From: SAR202 cluster bacterium Casp-Chloro-G3
Lineage (GTDB): Bacteria > Chloroflexota > Dehalococcoidia > Lucifugimonadales > UBA3495
Reading direction: 5' to 3'
Assembly: GCA_002816715.1 (NCBI GenBank)
Contig: MUCJ01000001.1
Location: 1 to 39,079 of the forward strand
DNA length: 39,079 nt
Below, piece after piece: positions 1 through 6,580 of the stretch; within the stretch, counting starts at the first letter, position 1, and each line of letters opens with the position of its first letter. A program made the translations under genes and the position numbers. The notes under the pieces were generated by a model. It ran no database searches. It saw only the letters and a program-made list of their open reading frames with translations, and was not told the DNA's origin.

Positions 1-10
1 GGGAGACGTC

Positions 11-50
11 CCCCTCTCCTCAGTCCTCTCCCACCAGTGGAGAGGATGCC
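11..50 (+). repeat. Family A repeat overlapping the lipB C-terminus
   Basis: CCCCTCTCCTCAGTCCTCTC, then CCACCAGTGGAGAGGATGCC: the right-hand hairpin of the family A repeat, possibly continuing left beyond the window. The last codons and the stop of lipB lie inside it. Confidence 0.85.
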
Positions 51-736
51 ACTAAGCAAGTCTTAGCTGCCTTCACCATTGTAAATCCCATACCTTCACC
101 AAAGTGGTAGGCGACGCTGTAGCGCACCGCCGCCGGGTCTATCACGTCGCCGGAAATTTGCTGCCCGGAAATTTGCTCCATCATCGATGTGACCTGCTGG
201 TCGGCGATGCCGCAGGGGACGATGTGGTCGAAGTAGGACAGGTCGGGGTTCACGTTGATGGCGAAGCCGTGATGGGCCACCCCCCGGCTGATCTTCACGC
301 CGATGGCGGCGATCTTGCGTTCGCCGACCCACACGCCGGTCAGCCCTTCGACCAGTCCGGCAGCTATGCCAAAGCTGGCCAGCGACCGGATAATGATCTG
401 TTCCAGCGTCCGCACGTACTTGAGCGGGCCGCCCCAGTCGCGCAGGTTAACCACCGGGTAAGCGACCAGTTGACCGGGGCCGTGGTAGGTAATCTGGCCG
501 CCCCGGTCGGTCTCCACCAGGTCAACGCCTTGCTGGGCTAGCTGGGTCGGGGTCAGCAGCAGGTGTTCATCTTTGCTCAGGCGTCCCTTGGTGTACACAT
601 GAGGGTGCTCCAGCAGCAGCAAAGTGTTGGGCTGTTTGCCATCGTGTACCTCCTGGGCCAACCCGACCTGCAAGCCCCAGGCTCGGCGGTAGTCGATTGT
701 CCCCAATTCGACAATGCGGCAGTTAGGCGGTGGCAT
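20..736 (-). CDS. lipB: Octanoyltransferase LipB
   Basis: Transfers octanoyl from octanoyl-ACP to the lipoyl-domain lysine of 2-oxoacid dehydrogenase E2 and related proteins, the first step of lipoate synthesis, in the cytoplasm. The family signature RGGQITYHGPGQ is at about residues 78-89. The catalytic pair is present: Lys about 148 in AAIGVK and Cys about 175 in PCGI. The 238-residue length is normal. The frame is open to a TTG at 769, but the ATG at 736 is preferred because it falls just after the E2 stop codon (744-746); no clear Shine-Dalgarno motif is seen at either. It is the last gene of the 2-oxoacid dehydrogenase operon and modifies its neighbour. The last nine or so residues (ASSPLVGED) and the stop lie inside an interspersed repeat. 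LipA is not in the window. Confidence 0.95.
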   Translation of the reverse strand: MPPPNCRIVELGTIDYRRAWGLQVGLAQEVHDGKQPNTLLLLEHPHVYTKGRLSKDEHLLLTPTQLAQQGVDLVETDRGGQITYHGPGQLVAYPVVNLRDWGGPLKYVRTLEQIIIRSLASFGIAAGLVEGLTGVWVGERKIAAIGVKISRGVAHHGFAINVNPDLSYFDHIVPCGIADQQVTSMMEQISGQQISGDVIDPAAVRYSVAYHFGEGMGFTMVKAAKTCLVASSPLVGED

Positions 737-743
737 CAGCGTC

Positions 744-2087
744 TTAGTAGATGGGCGTGTCGGCGTCAATGGCCTGAATGCGACGCTTCACCGACTGCAA
801 AAACGCGCTGGACTCGGCCCCGTCGTTGATGCGGTGGTCGAAGGACATGCAGAGGTTCATCATTGACCTGATGGCGATGGCGTCGTTGATTACCACCGGC
901 CGCTTCTGGATGGCCTCGGTGGTCAGGATGGCCGCCTGCGGGTAGTTGATGATGGGCTGCGACACCATAGAACCCAGCACGCCCGTGTTGTTCAGAGTGA
1001 AGGTGCCGCCCTGCACGTCGGCCAGGGTCAGCTTCTTTTCGCGGGCGCGGCCGGTCAGGTCGCCCAAGGCATGGGCCAGCCCGGCGATGCTGAGACGGTC
1101 GGCGTCGTGAATTACCGGCACGATCAGGCCATCTGGCCCGGCTACAGCGATGCCTATGTTAACGCGCTTTTTCAGGATGATTTTGTCGCCGCCCCAGGTA
1201 GCATTGAGACTGGGGTTTTCCCGCAGGGCTTCTACCACCATCTTGATGACAAAGGGCAGGTAGGTCAGATCGACGCCCTCCCGTTCTCGGAAGGCATCTC
1301 GCAGACCATTTCTTACTGATACCAGGTTGGTGACATCAGTCTCAACGGTGCTCCAGGCATGGGGTATCTGCGTCACGCTGCGAACCATCGCTTCGGCAAT
1401 CATTCGGCGCACCGGGGTCAGCGAGATGTGCTGCTCGTCGGCATCTTCATTCAAATGGGGTGCCGACGGCTGAGTTGCTGGTCGCGAAGCCACAACTTGA
1501 GGGGCAACTGCGGGAGCGAGGGTCTGAACTGGGCCAGATTCAAGAAACTTCAGCACGTCGTCGCGGGTGATGCGGCCACCCATGCCGGTGCTTGGCACCT
1601 GGGATAGGTCAATGTTGTGTTCCTGGGCCAGCCGCCGCACCGCTGGCGACAAACGGGCCGGTTCGGCGACCGCCGGTGTCGGCGCAGATGGCACTGGCAT
1701 GTCTGGCGCTGATTCTACTCCGCCCCCAGTTGGGCCGCCCTGCTTTACGTCTTTGTCCAAGTAGCCGGTGGTGCTGACTTTGGCGGGAGCAGTGGTGGTC
1801 GGTGCCGGTGACGATATTGGAGCTACTGAGGCTGGCGTTTCCAAAACGTCGCTAGATTCGATCTCAGCGATGGGCGCGCCCATCGGGATGGTCTCGCCCT
1901 CTTGGGCCAGAATTCGCAGCAGCTTACCGGAGACCGGCGAAGGCATCTCCATAGTCACTTTGTCGGTGACCACCTCCACCAGCGGGTCGTACCGCTCAAT
2001 CTGGTCGCCAGGCTGCTTCAACCACTTGCCAATGGTCCCTTCGACCACCGATTCGCCGACCTGGGGAAGCTCAATTATCAGAGCCAA
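744..2087 (-). CDS. bkdB: 2-oxoacid dehydrogenase E2 (lipoyl acyltransferase), probably branched-chain type
   Basis: Dihydrolipoamide acyltransferase core of a 2-oxoacid dehydrogenase complex. It passes the acyl group from E1 through its lipoyl arm to CoA. An N-terminal lipoyl domain (residues 1-80) has the lipoylation site TDKVTM, Lys43. A Pro/Ala/Thr-rich linker follows, then a peripheral subunit-binding domain at about 145-182 (RLSPAVRRLA to LKFLE), a second linker, and the catalytic domain ending with the acyltransferase motif DHRINDG at about 417-423. Length (447 aa) is typical. The start is TTG at 2087, placed directly before the conserved ALIIELPQVGES; a GGGCGG stretch upstream could serve as ribosome-binding site. 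It lies 29 nt after E1 beta and slightly before lipB. Branched-chain specificity is inferred from the E1 subunits. No E3 gene is in the window. Confidence 0.93.
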   Translation of the reverse strand: MALIIELPQVGESVVEGTIGKWLKQPGDQIERYDPLVEVVTDKVTMEMPSPVSGKLLRILAQEGETIPMGAPIAEIESSDVLETPASVAPISSPAPTTTAPAKVSTTGYLDKDVKQGGPTGGGVESAPDMPVPSAPTPAVAEPARLSPAVRRLAQEHNIDLSQVPSTGMGGRITRDDVLKFLESGPVQTLAPAVAPQVVASRPATQPSAPHLNEDADEQHISLTPVRRMIAEAMVRSVTQIPHAWSTVETDVTNLVSVRNGLRDAFREREGVDLTYLPFVIKMVVEALRENPSLNATWGGDKIILKKRVNIGIAVAGPDGLIVPVIHDADRLSIAGLAHALGDLTGRAREKKLTLADVQGGTFTLNNTGVLGSMVSQPIINYPQAAILTTEAIQKRPVVINDAIAIRSMMNLCMSFDHRINDGAESSAFLQSVKRRIQAIDADTPIY

Positions 2088-2116
2088 GTTCTACCGCCCT
2101 ATATGATGTTTCAAAA

Positions 2117-3100
2117 TCAATACGCCGCCAGCTTCCGCAACGCCTCGGCAATTTTCTCGGTGTTGGGCAGATAAGCGTCTTCCAGAGTCTGGGCAAAGGG
2201 CATGGTGGGTATGTCCGGGCCGCATAGGCGCGTGACCGGCCCGTCCAGGTACTCAAAGGCTTCATCTGCCGCCACCGCCGCCACCTCCGCGCCCACACCG
2301 CCGGTCAGGTTGTCCTCGTGCACCACCATCAACTTGCCGGTCTTCTTTACCGATTCCAGGATAGTCGCTTTGTCCAGGGGTCGCAGACTACGCAGGTCAA
2401 CCACTTCGACATCAATGCCCTCTGCCGAAACCACTTCCGCCGCTTCCAGGCAGTAGTGAAGCATTAGTCCGTAGCTGACCAGGGTCAGGGTGGAACCGGC
2501 GCGCTTCACGTCGGCTATGCCAATGGGCAGCAGGTACTCTGCTTCCGGCACTTCGCCCCGCACCATTCGGTAGGTCTTCTTGTGTTCCAGAAAGATCACC
2601 GGATTGTTGTCGCGGATGGCCGACTTCAGCAGCCCCTTGGCGTCGTAGGGCGTGGCTGGCGCGACTACTTTCAGGCCGGGGGTGTGGAAGAATAAAGCCT
2701 CCACGTTCTGCGAGTGGAATAACCCGCCGCGAATCCCTCCGCCGTAGGGGATGCGCACGACCATGGGGACGGGCAGGTTGCCGTCAGTGCCGTAGCAGAC
2801 CCGTGCCGCTTCGCCAACGAGTTGATTCACGCTGGGCCAGAGGAAGTCGGAAAATTGGACTTCTGGAATGGGGCGCAGGCCCCGGAAAGCCGCGCCCAGG
2901 GCGATGCCCATGATGGACGCTTCGGCCAGCGGAGTGTTGATTACCCGGGACTCACCAAACTCTTCAATGAATCCCTGAGTGGAAAGAAAGACGCCGCCGC
3001 GTTTGCCCACGTCCTCTCCCATCACGAAGACTTTATCATCGCGACGCATCTCTTCCCGCATTGCCTCGCGGACTGCCTCAATTACGGTCTGAACGGCCAT
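2117..3100 (-). CDS. bkdAB: 2-oxoacid dehydrogenase E1 beta, branched-chain type
   Basis: Beta subunit of the thiamine-diphosphate-dependent E1 component, which decarboxylates a 2-oxoacid and reductively acylates E2. The transketolase pyrimidine-binding domain occupies about residues 1-180, with the conserved MGEDVG, INTPLAEASI and PEVQFSDF segments; the C-terminal transketolase domain covers about 200-325. HSQNVEALF, VAPATPYDAKGLLKSAIR and VIFLEHKKTYR resemble Bacillus BkdAB more than the pyruvate enzyme, so branched-chain 2-oxoacids are the likely substrates; pyruvate or acetoin cannot be excluded. Starts at ATG 3100 with AAGGAAA close upstream. Length 327 aa is normal. A double-hairpin repeat fills most of the gap to E1 alpha. 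Confidence 0.93.
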   Translation of the reverse strand: MAVQTVIEAVREAMREEMRRDDKVFVMGEDVGKRGGVFLSTQGFIEEFGESRVINTPLAEASIMGIALGAAFRGLRPIPEVQFSDFLWPSVNQLVGEAARVCYGTDGNLPVPMVVRIPYGGGIRGGLFHSQNVEALFFHTPGLKVVAPATPYDAKGLLKSAIRDNNPVIFLEHKKTYRMVRGEVPEAEYLLPIGIADVKRAGSTLTLVSYGLMLHYCLEAAEVVSAEGIDVEVVDLRSLRPLDKATILESVKKTGKLMVVHEDNLTGGVGAEVAAVAADEAFEYLDGPVTRLCGPDIPTMPFAQTLEDAYLPNTEKIAEALRKLAAY

Positions 3101-3159
3101 ATTTCCTTAAATACCTGGTTACTTAACTCTACGGTTGGTTAACAATGCTTGATAGTAGG

Positions 3160-3241
3160 CCCCTTCTCCCTTGATGGGAGAAGGCTGGGATGAGGGTGAT
3201 ACCCCTCTCCTCATTCCTCTCCCACCAGGGGAGAGGATGCC
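3160..3241 (+). repeat. Full family A double-hairpin repeat between the E1 genes
   Basis: Complete copy: CCTTCTCCCTTGATGGGAGAAGG, CTGGGATGAGGGTGATACC, and CCTCTCCCACCAGGGGAGAGG. Occupies most of the 195-nt gap between E1 alpha and E1 beta and could form hairpins in their shared transcript. Confidence 0.92.
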
Positions 3242-3295
3242 TTTCACTACATTGTCGTATATTCTCGTGCTTAAAGCTCGCAATAGAAAGACCAT

Positions 3296-4339
3296 TCAAT
3301 CAACGAACAAATTATCGAGCAGGGTTGACGGGTCGGGAAGCGCGGCGGCGTCAGCGGCGTCGGTGGCCTCATTGATGGCGCGCTTCGCCTCGGCGTCAAT
3401 CTCCTCGACCTGTTCCTGAGTGAGAAAACCCTGTTCAATCATGTAGGCGGTCATGGTGATTACCGGGTCGCGCTGGCGCAGGTTTTCCACCTCTTCCGCC
3501 GGGCGGTAGCGGCGGTCATCGTCGTCGGTGGTATGGGGCATGAACCGCTCCACCTTCATCTCCAAAAGCACCGGGCCTTCCGCCCGAGCGTGAATAATGG
3601 CTTCTCGGGTGGCTTCATAAACGGAGACCAGATCCATGCCATCCACCACCACTCCGGGAAAGCCGTATCCCTCGGCGCGGCTGGCGACATCAGCGATAGC
3701 CATCTGACTGCTCTGGGGCACCGATATGGCATAACCGTTATTCTCGCAGACGAACACCACCGGCACCTTGTGCACTCCGGCGAAGTTCATCGCCTCATGG
3801 GTTTCGCCCTGGCTGGAGGCCCCGTCGCCGAAAAAGACCAGCACGACGGTTTTTTCGCCCATCATCCGACAGCCCAGCGCATAGCCTACCGCCTGGGTCA
3901 GCCCGGCGGCGACCACATTGGAAATCTGAATAATGTTGTGCTTCAGGTCGGCACCCTGTAGGGGGAACTGGCGGGCGTTGCTGTACGGTTCGCCAGCCTT
4001 GCCCATGAAGGACTTCATAACCTCGGTGGGGGTCAGGCCCGCGGCCATTTTGATGCCCAAGTCACGGTAGTAAGGGAACAGGAAGCAATCGCCGTCTTTC
4101 CGCGCCGCCAGCAGACTGCCCAGTTGGGCGGCTTCATGGCCTTGGGCTGAGGCCGAAATCGGCACCTTGCCCTGGCGGTTCAGCATCCAGATGCGCTCGT
4201 CCATGGTGCGTACCATCACCATTTTACTGTAGTACTCGACCAGGTCTTGCGAGGTTAGGCCCTGGGGCAGGCCGTCAGCCTGGGCTGAGCCTTTGGCGCT
4301 ATTTTTTCTAGGACGTTTGGGGGCTCTGGCTTGCGTCAT
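3296..4339 (-). CDS. bkdAA: 2-oxoacid dehydrogenase E1 alpha, branched-chain type
   Basis: Alpha subunit of E1; binds thiamine diphosphate and pairs with E1 beta. The ThDP/Mg motif starts at GDGASSQGETHEAMN (about residues 170-184) and ends with ENNGYAIS (about 199-206). The phosphorylation-loop-like segment HTTDDDDRRYR resembles branched-chain E1 alpha (Bacillus BkdAA type) rather than pyruvate E1. The N-terminal 20 residues are basic and low complexity. Length 347 aa is usual. Start is ATG 4339. A strong intrinsic-terminator-like hairpin ends about 22 nt upstream of this ATG, and a promoter-like sequence lies about 150 nt upstream, so expression may be controlled by attenuation (inference). 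Confidence 0.93.
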   Translation of the reverse strand: MTQARAPKRPRKNSAKGSAQADGLPQGLTSQDLVEYYSKMVMVRTMDERIWMLNRQGKVPISASAQGHEAAQLGSLLAARKDGDCFLFPYYRDLGIKMAAGLTPTEVMKSFMGKAGEPYSNARQFPLQGADLKHNIIQISNVVAAGLTQAVGYALGCRMMGEKTVVLVFFGDGASSQGETHEAMNFAGVHKVPVVFVCENNGYAISVPQSSQMAIADVASRAEGYGFPGVVVDGMDLVSVYEATREAIIHARAEGPVLLEMKVERFMPHTTDDDDRRYRPAEEVENLRQRDPVITMTAYMIEQGFLTQEQVEEIDAEAKRAINEATDAADAAALPDPSTLLDNLFVD

Positions 4340-4360
4340 TGTTTACCCCGTTGGCCATGG

Positions 4361-4400
4361 CCGAAAAATAAACCGGGGGCATTCAAAGATGCCCCCCGGT
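4361..4400 (-). terminator. Intrinsic terminator or attenuator upstream of E1 alpha
   Basis: On the minus strand, arms at 4389-4400 and 4372-4382 form a GC-rich stem of about 11 bp with a 6-nt loop, followed by TTTATTTTTC. It either ends the SRPBCC transcript or, because it sits about 22 nt before the E1 alpha ATG, acts as an attenuator in the leader of the dehydrogenase operon. Confidence 0.75.
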
Positions 4401-4487
4401 CGGGTTGCAGTGTACGATTCAATGCTGCGAATTATCTCAGTGAGAAACATTGGTGTTGCCACACTAACACTCCCTTGAATTGGGTCA

Positions 4488-4517
4488 ATTATATAATGTC
4501 AGCGGGTGCCGCCGCAA
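4488..4517 (-). promoter_or_regulatory. Candidate sigma70-type promoter for the dehydrogenase operon
   Basis: Reading the minus strand, TTGCGG is followed after 18 nt by a perfect TATAAT (4493-4488). Transcription would start near 4480 and give a leader of about 140 nt that contains the hairpin at 4361-4400. Based on motif match only. Confidence 0.4.
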
Positions 4518-4614
4518 ACCGAAATTGGCATCTATTTCCGCGATTTGGCTTAACCTTTCAGTTCGACCGCTTCCAGCAGCAGCAGTATAGCGTTTTCGGC
4601 TGGAATAGCTTTGG

Positions 4615-5091
4615 CTACACCCCGCCCTGAGCAGCTTCAACGACAGCCTTAATCCGCTGGAGGGTCTGGCGCACATTTTTTTCCAACTCGGCTTGGCGGG
4701 CCGTCCCTCCCCCAAACAGAAATCGGGTGATGCCAGGGAAAAGCCACAGGACTTCAAAAGATTCGCTTAGTTGGGTGCCACCTTCAACGGCGTTCAGGTG
4801 GTAACGCCAGCGGGTCTGTACGCCCAAGATAGGTTGAACCACCTCAAAGGCGAAGACTCGGTCCGCCTCGACTTCAGTAACCCGGCAGGAAGTCGACCAC
4901 TTGAAAGCACCCCGGCGGTTGGAACCGCGAAACCACGCGCCAAGGGCCGGGCCATCGGCGCCCTTGATCCACCGGCAGCGGTAGCACTCAGGGCTCCACT
5001 CTCCCATGCGGGTTACATCGCTGAGAGTTTGATAGACTTCGCGGGCGGGGGCGTGAATCAGGACATTTGCGGTTCCGGAGAGCTTGGCCAA
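4615..5091 (-). CDS. SRPBCC/polyketide-cyclase-like START-fold protein
   Basis: A 158-residue protein of the SRPBCC (START/Bet v1-like) superfamily, which forms a hydrophobic ligand-binding pocket. The N-terminal pattern ANVLIHAPAREVYQTLSDVTRMGEWSPE is typical: a strand, then a helix with the conserved W-SPE. Later strands (RVFAFEVV, RWRYHLNAVEGGTQLSESFE) and a long C-terminal helix fit the fold. The ligand is not predictable. The start is the TTG at 5091, chosen because the domain begins there. Transcribed toward E1 alpha but separated from it by a terminator-like hairpin, so probably monocistronic. Confidence 0.8.
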   Translation of the reverse strand: MAKLSGTANVLIHAPAREVYQTLSDVTRMGEWSPECYRCRWIKGADGPALGAWFRGSNRRGAFKWSTSCRVTEVEADRVFAFEVVQPILGVQTRWRYHLNAVEGGTQLSESFEVLWLFPGITRFLFGGGTARQAELEKNVRQTLQRIKAVVEAAQGGV

Positions 5092-5486
5092 GACGCTAAC
5101 CTATACTGGCAATTACTGAAAATATAAAATGATCTGGGACTGGATATGCGCTGGCAGATTCGGTTGCCATTACACGCCTCATTCTTTGTACGTTTTGCAC
5201 CTATTCAATATTGTGACCAAGCGCCCCAGGAGTGTCAACGCTAGGGCAGTTTGTTCTGACAAAGAACTTACCCAGCTAACCCCGGCAAACGCCAGAATTA
5301 ATCTACCGGCACGCCACCGCAGTCCAGCATTGTCCAGTTCCTGCTGGGGACTCCCTTCTGCTACCGGCATCCACGAGAGATTGGCTCATGATGGCTATTG
5401 ACACCCCGGAGCAGTTGTGATAATTTTCACTAGGCTCAATTCGGGCCAGGGTTTTTAGAAGAAAATCGGGTGGCGGCGATAATATA
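5092..5486. other. Intergenic region between divergent genes
   Basis: About 395 bases between the start of the SRPBCC gene (minus) and the small membrane-protein gene (plus). It must carry both outward promoters. A TATAAT (5483-5488) overlaps the first possible ATG of the plus gene but has no convincing -35 partner. The small open frames here have no recognisable protein features. No RNA gene or repeat was recognised. Confidence 0.5.
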
Positions 5487-5789
5487 ATGCCTCTGACAGA
5501 ACCCAATATGTTAACCAGCGTCGACTGGATTAATATCCATAATTGGTTAACTTTATTTTGGATTTTCTTTCCCTTGATGATCATCTTCGCCTTTTCCATG
5601 ATGATCGCCCACGCAGTCATCCCTTCGGGTGTCATGACCGGCCACTTCCCGCCGGCACTGAGTATGCTGCGCATTCCTTTAACCATTATTGGACTGATCG
5701 CTTTTGGCGTGGCGGTGGTTCTCCTGGTCATGGTGGCAATGATGACTCCCGGGATGATAGATAATATTTGGGGTCGTTTCTACGTCTGA
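5487..5789 (+). CDS. Small two-helix membrane protein upstream of Alternative Complex III
   Basis: A 100-residue protein with two strongly hydrophobic segments (about 18-44 and 61-86) joined by a short loop (IPSGVMTGHFPPALSML). No cofactor motif is visible and I do not recognise the family. It is the first gene before actA, on the same strand, 83 nt upstream, so an accessory or assembly role for the complex is a reasonable guess. The start is uncertain: ATG 5487 lacks a good Shine-Dalgarno motif, and the ATG at 5508 (MLTSVDW) would remove seven residues. Confidence 0.7.
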   Translation: MPLTEPNMLTSVDWINIHNWLTLFWIFFPLMIIFAFSMMIAHAVIPSGVMTGHFPPALSMLRIPLTIIGLIAFGVAVVLLVMVAMMTPGMIDNIWGRFYV

Positions 5790-5872
5790 ATCATTGGTAT
5801 TGGCGGGAAGCCGCCGTTCCCAGCGAAAATTGTGACTCGTCTCTAAAGTTAAGGAAATAGGTACAGCGGCAC

Positions 5873-6535
5873 ATGAGGCCCAGCGCAAATATGTTACCCC
5901 TAGTCCTGGTTGGACTGATTGTAACGGCCATCGTCGGATTCATCATCGTCGTATTGGCTATTTCCTGGTTTTCCAATCCGCCCTTTGGCCTGGGCAATGC
6001 TCCGCCCCAGCCCATCGCGTTTCCCCATACGGTTCACGCCGGTTCTGTTGATCAGGGTGGCGTGGGCATCCAGTGCGAGTTCTGCCACCGCAACGTGACC
6101 AAAGGCGAAGCAGCGACCGTGCCGGCGGTGGAAAACTGTCTCTTCTGTCATAAGCAAATAAATGCCGAAAATCAAGCCGAAGATACCCCCGTGAACCTGG
6201 CCGAAATTCAGCGGGTGGTAGACCGCTTCAACGACAACAATCCCATCGACTGGGAGCGGGTTCACCGATTGCCCGACCACGTGCGCTTCGTTCACGAGGC
6301 CCACATTCGCTTCTTGACGCAAGGTGAATCACGGACAGAGATCCTGCCCATTGGTGACGAACAGCCAATGCAGCTTCCCCTGACGGTGGGTGAATCTTGC
6401 TCGGTGTGTCACGGTAACGTGGCCGGTATGACTGAAGTCCAGCCGCAGGCCGGACAATCCCTGAAGATGGGCACTTGTGTCGACTGCCACAAGACCAACA
6501 ACGCACCCACCGACTGCACCATCTGCCACAAGTGA
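5873..6535 (+). CDS. actA: Alternative Complex III subunit ActA, pentaheme cytochrome c
   Basis: Multiheme cytochrome c subunit of Alternative Complex III, the quinol:electron-acceptor oxidoreductase that replaces the bc1 complex. One N-terminal transmembrane anchor (about residues 8-32) is followed by a periplasmic domain with five CXXCH heme motifs at residues 68-72 (CEFCH), 88-92 (CLFCH), 175-179 (CSVCH), 201-205 (CVDCH) and 214-218 (CTICH). Five hemes is the known ActA number. Extra histidines (FPHTVH, VHEAH) can serve as distal ligands. First of the act genes, followed after 45 nt by actB. An alternative start is Met7. The hemes need the Ccm machinery encoded downstream. Confidence 0.95.
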   Translation: MRPSANMLPLVLVGLIVTAIVGFIIVVLAISWFSNPPFGLGNAPPQPIAFPHTVHAGSVDQGGVGIQCEFCHRNVTKGEAATVPAVENCLFCHKQINAENQAEDTPVNLAEIQRVVDRFNDNNPIDWERVHRLPDHVRFVHEAHIRFLTQGESRTEILPIGDEQPMQLPLTVGESCSVCHGNVAGMTEVQPQAGQSLKMGTCVDCHKTNNAPTDCTICHK

Positions 6536-6541
6536 CAGAGT

Positions 6542-6571
6542 GACACCAGGTAAAGGGACACTAGGTAAAGG
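6542..6571 (+). repeat. 15-bp imperfect tandem duplication in front of actB
   Basis: Two adjacent 15-bp units, GACACCAGGTAAAGG and GACACTAGGTAAAGG, differ at one base. Each carries an AAAGG that could pair with the ribosome; the second lies about 9 nt before the actB ATG. Confidence 0.8.
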
Positions 6572-6580
6572 CATCAACGT

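Noticed and set aside
3171-3419. Plus-strand frame starting in a family A repeat
   Set aside because: Repeat-derived start and antisense to E1 alpha; no protein features. Similar frames arise at other repeat copies.
4401-4480. Possible thiamine (TPP) riboswitch before E1 alpha, because the leader contains CTGAGA
   Set aside because: The other required TPP elements (a GAACCTGAT-type motif and the closing P1 stem) are absent.
5129-5401. Frames in the gap upstream of the small membrane protein
   Set aside because: No ribosome-binding site, no recognisable domain, unnatural residue composition.
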